DNA of 64,000 bases, from assembly GCF_003665435.1 (NCBI RefSeq), contig NZ_CP023407.1, positions 1,612,001-1,676,000 on the forward strand, written 5' to 3'. A program made the position numbers and the translations under genes. This document shows, one piece after another, positions 52,533 to 61,493 of the stretch. Under the pieces are notes generated by a model. It was not told the DNA's origin, did no database searches, and worked only from the letters and a program-made list of their open reading frames with translations. This DNA comes from Streptomyces fungicidicus. Its GTDB lineage: Bacteria > Actinomycetota > Actinomycetes > Streptomycetales > Streptomycetaceae. The first letter of the stretch is position 1. Every line of letters begins with the position of its first letter.

Positions 52533-52954
52533 GGGGCGAGTCTGCCAGCCGTCGCGGACAGCCACTGTCCTCGACCGCGCGGACCCCGGGGTTCGTGGGC
52601 GAACCTCCCGACGACGGCCATGGGCCCCCGGAGGTGTCCGACGGGTGCCGAACAGGGGCGATTTTCGGTCACCCCCTTCATTCGCCGATTTCGGGATTTG
52701 TCGACCAGGGCGCGGGTCGTGAAACGAGTCGCCGCACCCGGGCAACACCGTCCGATACACGGGGAGTTGACGGTGAGGAGCAGATTCCGCGTGCGGTCCC
52801 ACCGGGTGCGCCGGTTGGTTCGATTCCGTTCGCTCCGGGGCGTGACTCCCGCCACCGGTAGCCCGTTGTCTTCTGCATGAGCCGGGGACCCGCCCGGACC
52901 ACGGGCCGGGAGCCACCCGGCCTCGCCACGCACCGCATCCCCAGGGAGCCACCC
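52533..52954. other. 422-bp intergenic region, no gene recognised
   Basis: It separates the leftward WYL gene from the rightward gene at 52955. It contains TTTTCGGTCACCCCC near 52661. A tRNA-like GGTTCGATTCC at 52817 was tested and does not fold. Otherwise no feature is recognised. Confidence 0.5.
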
Positions 52955-53737
52955 GTGCCGCGCATGCTCGACGTCAGCGACGAGGTACGCGCCGAGATCG
53001 GCGACGAAGAAGCAGCCCGCCTGCTCGCCGGAGATTCCGCCCCGGGCAGTTACGACTGCACCTCATGCCGCACCCCGGGCCACCCGGAGCAGGAGCGCAC
53101 CAGCACCGTCCTCTTCGTGGGGGACGAGACCGCCGTTCTCGCCTTCGCCCACGCCACCTGCCTGCCCTCGCAAGTCGTCCAGGTCACCGAGGCACAGCTC
53201 CAGGGGGCCGTACGGGCCATCGGCGGTGACACCGGGGAGCCCGCGCCCGTGGACGTCACCCCCGAACAGGCCGTGCTCGGGGTGACCAGCGGACTGGTCC
53301 TGATCGCCGGGGAGTTGCACCCGGCGCTGGTCGTCGAGCCGACCGCGCCGGTCGCCCGGCCCGGCTCGTTCGGGACCGGCGACGACTTCCTGCCGCTCCT
53401 CATCGAGCAGGGCTTCATGCCGCTGACCGAGCTGTCGGCCGTACCGCCGGTGCTGCACGGCTGGTCGGTGCTGCTCGCCGCGGGCCAGCTGCACGCCGTG
53501 CTCCAGCCGAACCCGGCCGGCGGCCACCCGGTGGCCTGGTGGCAGGCGCACCAGCCGCTCCAGGTCACCGACGGCTGGCGGTCGGCCGCCAACAAGCACC
53601 AGCAGGTGCTGATGTTCGCCGCGCCGGTCGGCTCGATCGGCCGCCAGCCCCGCGAGGACCTGCTGCGCGACGCGCTGGACAAGGCGGCGGCGAACGGAAA
53701 GCTGGTCGCCGCGGCGCTGCCCCTCGCGGGCGTCTGA
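52955..53737 (+). CDS. conserved hypothetical protein with N-terminal CxxC
   Basis: The product has 260 residues from the GTG at 52955, with CAGGGAGC upstream. It starts MPRMLDVSDEVRAEIGDEEA. A small CTSC pair (about residues 35-38) and a nearby His may form part of a zinc site. Two similar alpha-beta halves are suggested by LVLIAGELHPALVVEP and SVLLAAGQLHAVLQPNP. It ends with a helical AALDKAAANGKL-like segment. No family is recognised, and no membrane helix or signal is seen. Confidence 0.72.
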   Translation: MPRMLDVSDEVRAEIGDEEAARLLAGDSAPGSYDCTSCRTPGHPEQERTSTVLFVGDETAVLAFAHATCLPSQVVQVTEAQLQGAVRAIGGDTGEPAPVDVTPEQAVLGVTSGLVLIAGELHPALVVEPTAPVARPGSFGTGDDFLPLLIEQGFMPLTELSAVPPVLHGWSVLLAAGQLHAVLQPNPAGGHPVAWWQAHQPLQVTDGWRSAANKHQQVLMFAAPVGSIGRQPREDLLRDALDKAAANGKLVAAALPLAGV

Positions 53738-53824
53738 CCGGCCCGGCGGGACCATGTCGCGGAGTGACCGGCGAAAGCCGCAAAACGGCCGCATCCCTTA
53801 CGGTACGGGGTCGTTTGGACATAC

Positions 53825-54229
53825 GTGCACGCATATGACGTTCCCCGCCGCCAGTCCCTCGCCTCGGTTCCCGCACCCGTGCGGCCGGCACAGGACTCCC
53901 GGAGCGGCCTCTCGGCCACGCCCATCTACGACGCCCTCTACACCGAGTACGTCGCGTCCTTCCGTTCGCTGCCGGGTGACCGCAGCGGCGAGGAGGAACT
54001 GGGCTTCGTCGCCTTCGGGGACATCCCGCACAGTACGGCCCCGCACGGCGGGCACAGCCCGGGCACGTTCGGCGCCTCCCTCCTGAACGGCGCGTACGGC
54101 GCCGGCGGCGGCCGTCAGGGCGCCGGGCCCCAGCCGCAGTGGCAGCGGGTGAGCACGGCCGGCCGTCCCGCCTCCGGGATGCGGCACGTGCCGGCCGGGC
54201 TGCCGCCGGCCCCGCGCCGGGGCGCCTGA
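53825..54229 (+). CDS. conserved small protein of unknown function
   Basis: The product has 134 residues from the GTG at 53825. A central segment (PIYDALYTEYVASFRSLPGD, then RSGEEELGFVAFG) is helical and, from memory, recurs in Streptomyces small proteins. The ends are Pro/Gly/Arg-rich and probably disordered. No signal or known motif is seen. It ends just before the long hairpin terminator at 54234. Confidence 0.55.
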   Translation: MHAYDVPRRQSLASVPAPVRPAQDSRSGLSATPIYDALYTEYVASFRSLPGDRSGEEELGFVAFGDIPHSTAPHGGHSPGTFGASLLNGAYGAGGGRQGAGPQPQWQRVSTAGRPASGMRHVPAGLPPAPRRGA

Positions 54230-54233
54230 CCCG

Positions 54234-54283
54234 GGGCATGGCGAAGGGGCGGTCCCGTCCGGGACCGCCCCTTCGCCATGCCC
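54234..54283. terminator. bidirectional hairpin terminator, 23-bp perfect stem
   Basis: The arms at 54234-54256 and 54261-54283 are perfect complements over 23 bp around the loop GTCC (for example GGCGAAGGGGCGGTCCC in the left arm). It lies between the convergent gene at 53825 and der. Confidence 0.9.
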
Positions 54284-54291
54284 GCCGGGGG

Positions 54292-55782
54292 CTACTTCTT
54301 CCTGCCGCGCTTCTCGCGCACCCGCACGGAGATGTGGATCGGCGTGCCCTCGAAGCCGAACTCCTCCCGCAGCCGGCGCTCGATGAAGCGCCGGTAGCCC
54401 GCCTCGATGAAGCCGGAGGCGAACAGCACGAACCGCGGCGGCTTGGTGCCCGCCTGGGTGCCGAACAGGATGCGCGGCTGCTTGCCGCCCCGTACGGGGT
54501 GCGGGTGGGCGGCGACCAGCTCGCCGAGGAAGGCGTTCAGCCTGCCCGTCGGCACCCGGGTCTCCCAGCCTTCCAGGGCCGCCTCGATGGCCGGGACCAG
54601 CTTCTCCATGTGCCGTCCGGTGCGCGCCGAGACGTTCACCCGCGGCGCCCACGCCACCTGGCCGAGCTCGGTCTCGATCTCCCGCTCCAGGTAGTAGCGG
54701 CGCTCCTCGTCGAGGGTGTCCCACTTGTTGTACGCCAGGACGAGGGCGCGGCCCGCCTCCACGGCCATGGTGACGATCCGCTGGTCCTGCACCGAGATGG
54801 AGTCGGCGGCGTCGATGAGGACGACGGCCACCTCCGCCTTCTCGACGGCGGCGGCGGTGCGCAGCGAGGCGTAGTAGTCGGCGCCCTGCTGGAGGTGGAC
54901 GCGCTTGCGGATGCCCGCCGTGTCGACGAACTTCCAGGTCTTGCCGCCGAGTTCGATCATCTCGTCGACCGGGTCGCGGGTGGTGCCGGCGAGTTCGTTG
55001 ACGACGACCCGCTCCTCGCCCGCGACCTTGTTCAGCAGCGAGGACTTGCCGACGTTCGGACGGCCGATCAGGGCCACCCGGCGGGGGCCGCCGACGGCGG
55101 AGCCGAAGGTCTGCGCCGGGGCCTCCGGCAGCGCCTCCAGGACCTGGTCCAGCATGTCGCCGGTGCCGCGGCCGTGCAGGGCGGAGACCGGGTACGGCTC
55201 ACCCAGGCCCAGGGACCACAGATAGGCCGCGTCGGCCTCGCCGCTCGGGCCGTCCACCTTGTTGGCGCAGAGCACGACCGGCTTGCCGGCCTTGCGCAGC
55301 AGCCGGACGACGGCCTCGTCGGTGTCGGTGGCGCCGACCTTGGCGTCGACGACGAAGACGACCGCGTCGGCGGCCTCGATGGCGTACTCGGCCTGCGCGG
55401 CCACGGAGGCGTCGATGCCGAGGACGTCCTGCTCCCAGCCGCCGGTGTCGACGACCTTGAAGCGGCGGCCCGCCCACTCGGCCTCGTAGGTGACACGGTC
55501 GCGGGTGACGCCCGGCTTGTCCTCGACGACCGCCTCACGGCGGCCGATGATGCGGTTCACCAGGGTCGACTTGCCGACGTTGGGCCGGCCGACGACGGCG
55601 AGCACGGGCAGCGGACCGTGGCCCGCGGCCTCGATGGCGCCCTCGACGTCCTCGAGGTCGAAGCCCTCCTCCGCGGCGAGCTCCATGAACTCCGCGAACT
55701 CGGCATCGCCCAGCGCCCCGTGGTCGTGCTCGTGCGCACCCTCGTACGCGTCCGGGCCGTCGGGCTGGATGTGGTCGTTCAT
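54292..55782 (-). CDS. der: ribosome-assembly GTPase Der (EngA)
   Basis: The product has 496 residues from the ATG at 55782 (an ATG at 55806 is possible). Two GTPase domains in tandem are seen. The first has GRPNVGKST (from residue 65), DTGGW and NKVD. The second has [13 protein letters not shown] and NKWD. A C-terminal KH-like domain follows ([19 protein letters not shown], then [19 protein letters not shown]). Der helps mature the 50S ribosomal subunit. The acidic N-terminal extension of about 55 residues is typical of actinobacterial Der. It is last in the aroH-tyrA-cmk-plsC-der run. Confidence 0.97.
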   Translation of the reverse strand: MNDHIQPDGPDAYEGAHEHDHGALGDAEFAEFMELAAEEGFDLEDVEGAIEAAGHGPLPVLAVVGRPNVGKSTLVNRIIGRREAVVEDKPGVTRDRVTYEAEWAGRRFKVVDTGGWEQDVLGIDASVAAQAEYAIEAADAVVFVVDAKVGATDTDEAVVRLLRKAGKPVVLCANKVDGPSGEADAAYLWSLGLGEPYPVSALHGRGTGDMLDQVLEALPEAPAQTFGSAVGGPRRVALIGRPNVGKSSLLNKVAGEERVVVNELAGTTRDPVDEMIELGGKTWKFVDTAGIRKRVHLQQGADYYASLRTAAAVEKAEVAVVLIDAADSISVQDQRIVTMAVEAGRALVLAYNKWDTLDEERRYYLEREIETELGQVAWAPRVNVSARTGRHMEKLVPAIEAALEGWETRVPTGRLNAFLGELVAAHPHPVRGGKQPRILFGTQAGTKPPRFVLFASGFIEAGYRRFIERRLREEFGFEGTPIHISVRVREKRGRKK

Positions 55783-55862
55783 GAAGTCCGTTACCTCGTC
55801 GTTCATCGTGGTGATCGGTGGACCACGCCCTGTGCGGGGGTGGTCCACTACTCAAGTGTCGC

Positions 55863-56510
55863 TCAGCGCCCGGTGAGGCGCCTCGCGTTTTCCAGGTGCG
55901 CGGTGAGCTGCTTCTGGATGCGCTCGGTGGCCTCGTCCAGCGCCTTGCGCGTACGTCTTCCGCTGCCGTCGCCCGCCTCGAACGGGTCGCCGAAGACGAC
56001 GTCGACCCGGGAGCGCAGCGGGGGCAGCCCCTTCAACAACCGTCCGCGCCGCTCGGAACTTCCCAGGACGGCCACCGGCACGATCGGCGCGCCGCCGCGT
56101 ACGGCGAAGTACGCGAGCCCCGCGCGGAGCGAGGCGAAGTCGCCGCCGCCGCGGGTGCCCTCGGGGAAGATGCCGAGGACGCCGCCCTGCTCCAGCACGC
56201 CCAGCGCCCGGGAGATCGCCGTGCGGTCGGTGGTGGTCCGGTCCACCTTGAGCTGGCCGATGCCGTTCAGGAACGGGTCGAGCGGGCCGACGAACGCCTC
56301 CTTCTTGATCAGGAAGTGCGTCGGCCGGGGCGCCACGCCCATGACCATCGGGCCGTCGATGTTGTGGGAGTGGTTGACGGCGAAGATCACCGGGCCGGCC
56401 GTGGGCACCCGCCAGGCGCCCAGCACTCGCGGCTTCCACAGCCCGTACATCAGGCCGACGCCGATGCGCCGGCCGACCTCGGCGCCCCGCACCGATGGGA
56501 CGTCGGTCAC
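55863..56510 (-). CDS. plsC: lysophospholipid (1-acylglycerol-3-phosphate) acyltransferase
   Basis: The product has 215 residues from a GTG at 56510 that overlaps the cmk stop by 4 bp. It shows the acyltransferase motifs NHSHNIDG (HxxxxD), GQLKVDR, FPEGTRGGGD and VPVAVLG. It acylates lysophosphatidate to phosphatidate or a related glycerolipid at the membrane. Between cmk and der it is a frequent neighbour in actinomycetes, suggesting a shared growth-linked transcript. Confidence 0.9.
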   Translation of the reverse strand: MTDVPSVRGAEVGRRIGVGLMYGLWKPRVLGAWRVPTAGPVIFAVNHSHNIDGPMVMGVAPRPTHFLIKKEAFVGPLDPFLNGIGQLKVDRTTTDRTAISRALGVLEQGGVLGIFPEGTRGGGDFASLRAGLAYFAVRGGAPIVPVAVLGSSERRGRLLKGLPPLRSRVDVVFGDPFEAGDGSGRRTRKALDEATERIQKQLTAHLENARRLTGR

Positions 56511-57193
56511 TTCCCCGCCCGCTTCTCCTCGACGAGGGTGACGACGCACTCGATGACCTGCGTGAGGGTCAGCTCGGTGGTGTCCACCTCGACGGCGTCG
56601 CCGGCCTTGGCCAGCGGTGAGGTCTTCCGGCTGGAGTCCGCCGCGTCCCGCTGGACCAGGGCCTCGCGGGTGGTGTGCAGGTCGGCGCCCTTGAGCTCAC
56701 CGCTGCGGCGGGCCGCGCGGGCCTCGGCGGAGGCGGTCAGGAAGATCTTCAGGTCGGCGTCGGGAAGCACGGTGGTGCCGATGTCACGGCCCTCGACGAC
56801 GATGCCGGTGACCGCGGAGGCCGCGATGGACCGCTGCAGCTCGGTGATCCGGGCCCGCACCTCGGGGACCGCGCTGACCGCGCTGACCTTGGAGGTGACG
56901 TCCTGTCCGCGGATCGGCCCGGCCACGTCGGTCCCGTCGACGGTGATCGTCGGGTCCTTGGGGTCCGTGCCCGAGACGATCTCCGGCTTCCCGGCGACGG
57001 CGGCGATCGCGGACGGGTCCTGTATGTCGATGCCGTTGGTCACCATCCACCAGGTGATCGCCCGGTACTGGGCGCCGGTGTCCAGGTAGCTCAGGCCGAG
57101 CTGCGCCGCCACGGCTTTCGACGTGCTCGACTTGCCCGTGCCGGAGGGGCCGTCGATGGCGACAATCACGGGCTGGGCGGCGCCGTTTTCCAC
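56507..57193 (-). CDS. cmk: cytidylate (CMP/dCMP) kinase
   Basis: The product has 228 residues from the GTG at 57193. It shows the P-loop GPSGTGKSS (from residue 15), LDTGAQYRAITWWMV (CMP binding), VEGRDIGTTVLPDADLKIFL and EARAARRSGE (lid region). It phosphorylates CMP and dCMP with ATP for nucleic acid synthesis. It is 141 bp after tyrA and overlaps plsC. Confidence 0.96.
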   Translation of the reverse strand: MENGAAQPVIVAIDGPSGTGKSSTSKAVAAQLGLSYLDTGAQYRAITWWMVTNGIDIQDPSAIAAVAGKPEIVSGTDPKDPTITVDGTDVAGPIRGQDVTSKVSAVSAVPEVRARITELQRSIAASAVTGIVVEGRDIGTTVLPDADLKIFLTASAEARAARRSGELKGADLHTTREALVQRDAADSSRKTSPLAKAGDAVEVDTTELTLTQVIECVVTLVEEKRAGK

Positions 57194-57334
57194 GGGGGAA
57201 CACCTTCCTGGTGCGGTGGAGTGGTGTGTGCGGGGCGCGGACACGCCCCGCACCAGATTACCGGCCCCCCGGGACCCCTCCGACAAGCGGACGATCCGGC
57301 CCCTCGGGGGACGGGCCACCCCGGCCCCGGGCCG

Positions 57335-58414
57335 TCACTGGCGGATCGCCCAGCCCCGCTCCCGCAGCCCGGCGGTGAGGACCGGGGCCGCCTTGGGCTC
57401 CACCATCAGCTGGATCAGACCGGCCTGCTGTCCGGTGGCGTGCTCGATCCGGACGTCCTCGATGTTGACGCCGGCGCGGTCGGCGTCCGCGAAGATGCGG
57501 GCCAGCTGGCCGGGCTGGTCGTCGATGAGCACCGTCACGTAGACGCGCGGCGCGGAGCCGTGCTTGCCGGGGACCCGGACCTGGCCGGCGTTGCCGCGGC
57601 GCAGCACGTCCGCGATGCCGGAGCCGCCCTCGCGGCGCTTGTCCTCGTCGGAGGACTGCAGCGCGCGCAGGGCGCGCACGGTCTCCTCCAGGTCGGCGGC
57701 GACGTCCGTGAGCAGGTCGGCGACCGGCCCGGGGTTCGCGGAGAGGATGTCGATCCACATCCGCGGGTCGGAGGCGGCGATGCGGGTCACGTCCCGGATG
57801 CCCTGCCCGCACAGCCGTACGGCGGCCTCCTCGGCGTGCTCCAGGCGCGCGGCGACCATGCTGGACACCAGGTGGGGCATGTGCGAGACGAGGGCCACGG
57901 CACGGTCGTGGGCTTCGGCGTCCATGACGACCGGCACCGCGCGGCAGTGGGAGACCAGCTCCAGGGCGAGGTTCAGCACCTCGGTGTCGGTGTCGCGGGT
58001 CGGGGTCAGCACCCAGGGGCGGCCCTCGAACAGATCGGCGGTGCCGGCCAGCGGGCCGGACCTCTCGCGGCCGGACATCGGGTGGGTGCCGATGTAGGCG
58101 GACAGGTCGAGGCCGCGCGCCTCGAGCTCACGGCGCGGTCCGCCCTTGACGCTGGCGACGTCGATGTAGCCGCGCGCCGCGCCGCGCCGCATCGCTTCGG
58201 TGAGCACGTCGGCCACGTGGGCGGGCGGGGCTGCGACGATCGCCAGGTCGACCGGCCCGTCGGGGGCCTCGTCGGTGCCGGCGCCGAGCGCGGCGGCCGT
58301 ACGGGCCTGCTCCGGGTCGTGGTCGGCGAGGTGGACGGTGACACCGCGTCCGGTCAGGGCGAGCGCGGCGGACGTGCCGATGAGTCCGGTGCCGATGACG
58401 AGGGCGGTCCTCAC
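57335..58414 (-). CDS. tyrA: prephenate dehydrogenase with C-terminal ACT domain
   Basis: The product has 359 residues from a GTG at 58414, overlapping the aroH stop by 4 bp. The Rossmann NAD(P) motif is VIGTGLIGTSAALAL, the catalytic region is IGTHPMSGRERSG with HDRAVALVSHMPHLV, and the C-terminal ACT domain (TVLIDDQPGQLARIFADADR, then NIEDVRIEHATGQQAG) starts near residue 285. It converts prephenate to 4-hydroxyphenylpyruvate for tyrosine, and the ACT domain probably binds an amino acid for feedback. Confidence 0.95.
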   Translation of the reverse strand: MRTALVIGTGLIGTSAALALTGRGVTVHLADHDPEQARTAAALGAGTDEAPDGPVDLAIVAAPPAHVADVLTEAMRRGAARGYIDVASVKGGPRRELEARGLDLSAYIGTHPMSGRERSGPLAGTADLFEGRPWVLTPTRDTDTEVLNLALELVSHCRAVPVVMDAEAHDRAVALVSHMPHLVSSMVAARLEHAEEAAVRLCGQGIRDVTRIAASDPRMWIDILSANPGPVADLLTDVAADLEETVRALRALQSSDEDKRREGGSGIADVLRRGNAGQVRVPGKHGSAPRVYVTVLIDDQPGQLARIFADADRAGVNIEDVRIEHATGQQAGLIQLMVEPKAAPVLTAGLRERGWAIRQ

Positions 58415-58773
58415 TGGGCGATGTCCTTGCGCAGGGCGGCCGCGGAACCGAGGTAGACGTGCGCGACGTCGGCGCGGGGCCGGTCGGACTCGGTGTGCGC
58501 GAGGACCCGGACGACGCGGGGCATGGCGCCCTCGATGTCCAGTTCCTGGGCGCAGATCAGCGGGACGTCGACGATGCCGAGCTTGCGGGCGGCGGCGGCC
58601 GGGAAGTCGCTGTGCAGGTCGGGCGTGGCCGTGAACCAGAGGCTGATCAGGTCGTCGGTGTGCAGTCCGTTGCGCTCCAGGATCGCGGTGAGCAGGGCGC
58701 CGACCTGCTCCTCCATGTGTCCGGCCTCGTCCCGCTCCAACTGGACGGCCCCCCGGACCGCGCGTACCGCCAC
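58411..58773 (-). CDS. aroH: monofunctional chorismate mutase, AroH type
   Basis: The product has 120 residues from the GTG at 58773 with AAGGAGC upstream. It matches the trimeric AroH fold: VRAVRGAVQLERDEAGHM, then LISLWFTATPDLHSDFPA and VPLICAQELDIEGAMPRVVR, with VYLGSAAALR at the end. It turns chorismate into prephenate, the substrate of the coupled TyrA, so the pair channels carbon to tyrosine. Confidence 0.95.
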   Translation of the reverse strand: MAVRAVRGAVQLERDEAGHMEEQVGALLTAILERNGLHTDDLISLWFTATPDLHSDFPAAAARKLGIVDVPLICAQELDIEGAMPRVVRVLAHTESDRPRADVAHVYLGSAAALRKDIAQ

Positions 58774-58945
58774 GACGATGCTCCTTGCTGGTGTGCTGCA
58801 GGCTGTTCGGTCGTCCAGCGTAGTCAGGCCGGGCGGGGGCGGCTCCGGGTGTTCGTCCGCTGAGACAGCCGATACGCCCGTACGACGGCCCCGGCGGAGG
58901 AAATTCCGGTCCTCCGGACGTGCGCCGCCGCGTACCCTCCCGGTC

Positions 58946-59671
58946 ATGCTCCCCGAGACCCTGGTCGGCGACCACACGATCTACGCCTGCGTCATGGGCT
59001 CGCGCGCCTTCGGGCTGGCCACCGAGGGCAGCGACACCGACCGCCGGGGCGTGTTCCTGGCGCCCACTCCCCTGTTCTGGCGCTTCGAGAAGCCGCCGAC
59101 GCACATCGAGGGGCCGGCCGAGGAACAGTTCAGCTGGGAGCTGGAGCGCTTCTGCGAGCTGGCCCTGCGCGCCAACCCCAACATCCTGGAGTGCCTGCAC
59201 TCCCCGCTCGTGGAGCACGCCGACGCCACCGGCCGTGAACTCCTCTCCCTGCGCGAGGCGTTCCTCTCCCGCAGGGTGCACCTGACCTTCACGCGGTACG
59301 CCCACGGCCAGCGCCGCAAGCTGGAGGCGGACGTCCGCGTCCACGGCGCCCCCCGCTGGAAGCACGCCATGCACCTGCTCCGCCTCCTGACCAGCGCCCG
59401 CGACCTGCTCCGCACGGGCACGCTCGTGATCGACGTCGGCGAGCGACGCGCACCGCTGCTCGCCGTGAAGCGGGGCGAGGTGCCCTGGCCCGAGGTGGAG
59501 TCCCGGATGGAACGCCTGGTGGAGGAGGGCGCGGAGGCCGCCCGGCGCAGTCCGCTGCCCGAGGAGCCGGACCGGCGCCGGATCGAGGACTTCCTGCTCC
59601 GCACCCGCCGCGCCTCGGCCCTCCGCGCGGATCCGCACGGCGAGCCGGCGCGGGCCGCCGGTCAGGGCTGA
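58946..59671 (+). CDS. minimal nucleotidyltransferase-fold protein
   Basis: The product has 241 residues. The motif GSRAFGLATEGSDTDRRGVFL near the start matches the GS...DxD signature of Pol-beta-type nucleotidyltransferases. A helical C-terminal half follows (RKLEADVRVHGAPRWKHAMH onward). The ATG follows TACCCT by 7 nt (leaderless). It overlaps the convergent ADP-ribosylglycohydrolase gene by 10 bp. The substrate is unknown; related proteins modify drugs, tRNA or toxins. Confidence 0.82.
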   Translation: MLPETLVGDHTIYACVMGSRAFGLATEGSDTDRRGVFLAPTPLFWRFEKPPTHIEGPAEEQFSWELERFCELALRANPNILECLHSPLVEHADATGRELLSLREAFLSRRVHLTFTRYAHGQRRKLEADVRVHGAPRWKHAMHLLRLLTSARDLLRTGTLVIDVGERRAPLLAVKRGEVPWPEVESRMERLVEEGAEAARRSPLPEEPDRRRIEDFLLRTRRASALRADPHGEPARAAGQG

Positions 59672-60711
59672 CGGGCACCGGCCGCCGGCCGGGCGTCCCA
59701 GAGAGTGCCCAGCGACAGCAGGTCGTCCCGGTACTCGATGCGGTCCGCCCACTCGGCCGGCCAGGCGTCGGCGCCCAGGTGCGCGCCGGCGAAGGCGCCC
59801 GTCAGGCAGGCGATGGAGTCGGAGTCGCCCGCGGTGCAGGCGGCGCGGCGCAGGGCCGTGAGGGGTTCGTCGACGAAGAGGAGGAAGCAGAGCAGCCCGG
59901 TCGCCAGTGCTTCCTCGGCTGTCCAGCCCTCCCCGGTCGCCAGGCACGGGTCGGTCTCCGGGGAGACGGTGCGCACGGCGTCCTGGAGGCGTCCGAGGAT
60001 CTCCAGGCACTCGTCCCAGCCGCGGGCGATGAAGTGCTCGGGGGTGGGGTCCTGGGCGCGGGTCCACAGGTCGCCGAGCCAGAACTCGTGGTAGCGGGTG
60101 CGGTTGTCGTAGGCGTAGGAGCGCAGCAGGCCGATCAGGCCGGTCGGCTCGGCGCCCTCGGCGAGCAGCCGTACGGCGTGGGCGGTGAGGTCGGAGGCGG
60201 CGAGCGCGGTGGGGTGCCCGTGGGTGAGGGCCGACTGCAACTGTGCGGCGCCCGCGCGCTGTTCCTCGCTCAGCCCGGGGACGAGGCCGACGGGAGCGAC
60301 GCGCATGTTGGCGCCGCAGCCCTTGGAGCCCACCTGGCTGGCGTGCTGCCAGCGGCGGTCCTCACGGGCCAGCAGGTGGCAGGCCTTCAGACAGGTGTTG
60401 CCGGGTGCGCGGTTGTTCTCCGGCGAGCGGTACCACTCCACGAACTCCTCACGCACCGGCCGCTCCAGCCGCTTCGGGGTGAGCGTGCCGCGGTCCATCG
60501 CGGTGCGCAGCCCCTTGCCCAGGGCGAGCGTCATCTGGGTGTCGTCGGTGACGACGGCCGGCCGGGGCAGATCCATGCCGCGCCAGGGCCCGAACTTGGC
60601 GAGGATCGACGGGACGTCGTTGAACTCGGTCGGGAAGCCCAGCGCGTCCCCGAGGGCGAGTCCGGTGAGCGCTCCCGTGGCGGCGCGCTTGGTGACGGTG
60701 GTCGCGGTCAT
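59662..60711 (-). CDS. ADP-ribosylglycohydrolase family protein
   Basis: The product has 349 residues. It shows GALTGLALGDALGFPTEF at the start, VTDDTQMTLALGKGL (metal-binding TDDT) and AGDSDSIACLTGAFAGAHLG (second metal site), typical of DraG/ADPRH enzymes that remove ADP-ribose from proteins or small molecules. Its ATG overlaps the upstream Nudix stop by 4 bp, so the two are coregulated. Confidence 0.92.
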   Translation of the reverse strand: MTATTVTKRAATGALTGLALGDALGFPTEFNDVPSILAKFGPWRGMDLPRPAVVTDDTQMTLALGKGLRTAMDRGTLTPKRLERPVREEFVEWYRSPENNRAPGNTCLKACHLLAREDRRWQHASQVGSKGCGANMRVAPVGLVPGLSEEQRAGAAQLQSALTHGHPTALAASDLTAHAVRLLAEGAEPTGLIGLLRSYAYDNRTRYHEFWLGDLWTRAQDPTPEHFIARGWDECLEILGRLQDAVRTVSPETDPCLATGEGWTAEEALATGLLCFLLFVDEPLTALRRAACTAGDSDSIACLTGAFAGAHLGADAWPAEWADRIEYRDDLLSLGTLWDARPAAGARQP

Positions 60712-61430
60712 GCGGGGCGTCCTTCCGGGGTCGGCCGGAGCAGCGGCGGATGGAGGGCGGCGGCGGTGCCCGCGCGGTACAGCGCGGCGGGTTTGCCGCG
60801 GCCGCCGGTGAGGCGCGCGGCGCCGGGCACGGCTTCGACGAAGCCGGGGGTGGCGAGCACCTTGCGCCGGAAGTTGGGGCGGTCGAGGGATGTGCCCCAC
60901 ACGGTCTCGTAGACCTGCCGCAGTTCCCCGAGGGTGAACTCGGGCGGGCAGAAGGCGGTGGCGAGGCAGGTGTACTCGAGCTTGGCGCCGACGCGTTCCC
61001 GGGCGTCGGCCAGGATCCGGTCGTGGTCGAAGGCGAGGTCCCGCGCGCTGTCGTACGGCGTCCAGCGGGCCTGGGCCGCGTCGCCGCCGCCCTGTGCCTC
61101 GGGGGCGTCGGGCAGCAGCGCGGTGAAGGCGACCGACACGACCCGCATCCGGGGGTCGCGGCCGGGTTCGCTGTAGGTCCGCAGCTGTTCCAGGTGCAGC
61201 CCGGACACGTCCGTCAGCGCGGTCTCCTCGCCCAGCTCGCGCCGTGCGGCGCTCTCCGCGGACTCGTCCGGCAGGACGAAGCCTCCCGGGAGCGCCCACC
61301 GCCCGGCGTACGGCTCCTGGCCGCGCTCGACGAGCAGGACGTGCAGCGCGCCCGCGCGGAGGGTGAACACGGCGAGGTCGACGGTGACGGCGAAGGGTTC
61401 GAAGGCGTGCTTGTCGTACCCGTCCACCAC
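60708..61430 (-). CDS. Nudix protein with C-terminal winged helix (NrtR-like)
   Basis: The product has about 240 residues from a GTG at 61430, with GGGGG upstream; a GTG at 61436 sits within the palindrome. The Nudix box is complete (GFVLPDESAESAARRELGEE), unlike the degenerate box of many NrtR regulators. The C-terminal part (FTLGELRQVYETVWGTSLDR, then FRRKVLATPGF) forms the NrtR-type winged helix. It may hydrolyse a nucleotide and also repress its own operon in response to an NAD-linked ligand. It leads the ADPRH gene. Confidence 0.85.
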   Translation of the reverse strand: MVDGYDKHAFEPFAVTVDLAVFTLRAGALHVLLVERGQEPYAGRWALPGGFVLPDESAESAARRELGEETALTDVSGLHLEQLRTYSEPGRDPRMRVVSVAFTALLPDAPEAQGGGDAAQARWTPYDSARDLAFDHDRILADARERVGAKLEYTCLATAFCPPEFTLGELRQVYETVWGTSLDRPNFRRKVLATPGFVEAVPGAARLTGGRGKPAALYRAGTAAALHPPLLRPTPEGRPA

Positions 61431-61477
61431 CCGCACCCCCTTTAATAGTCGTAGTGACTATTAAAGGGGGTGCGGGT
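61429..61477. promoter_or_regulatory. giant palindrome at the Nudix/ADPRH promoter
   Basis: The arms at 61429-61450 and 61456-61477 are perfect complements over 22 bp around the spacer GTAGT. The core TTTAATAGTC/GACTATTAAA is AT-rich inside GC-rich flanks. The core fits an NrtR-type dimer operator. The left arm overlaps the start codons, so binding would block transcription and the RNA would form a hairpin over the ribosome site. Confidence 0.75.
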
Positions 61478-61493
61478 CCTGCCGCACAAGCCC

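Noticed and set aside
52817..52827. tRNA-like T-loop motif GGTTCGATTCC
   Set aside because: Flanking bases do not form a T-stem, and no matching acceptor or anticodon arm is found within 80 bp on either side or strand.
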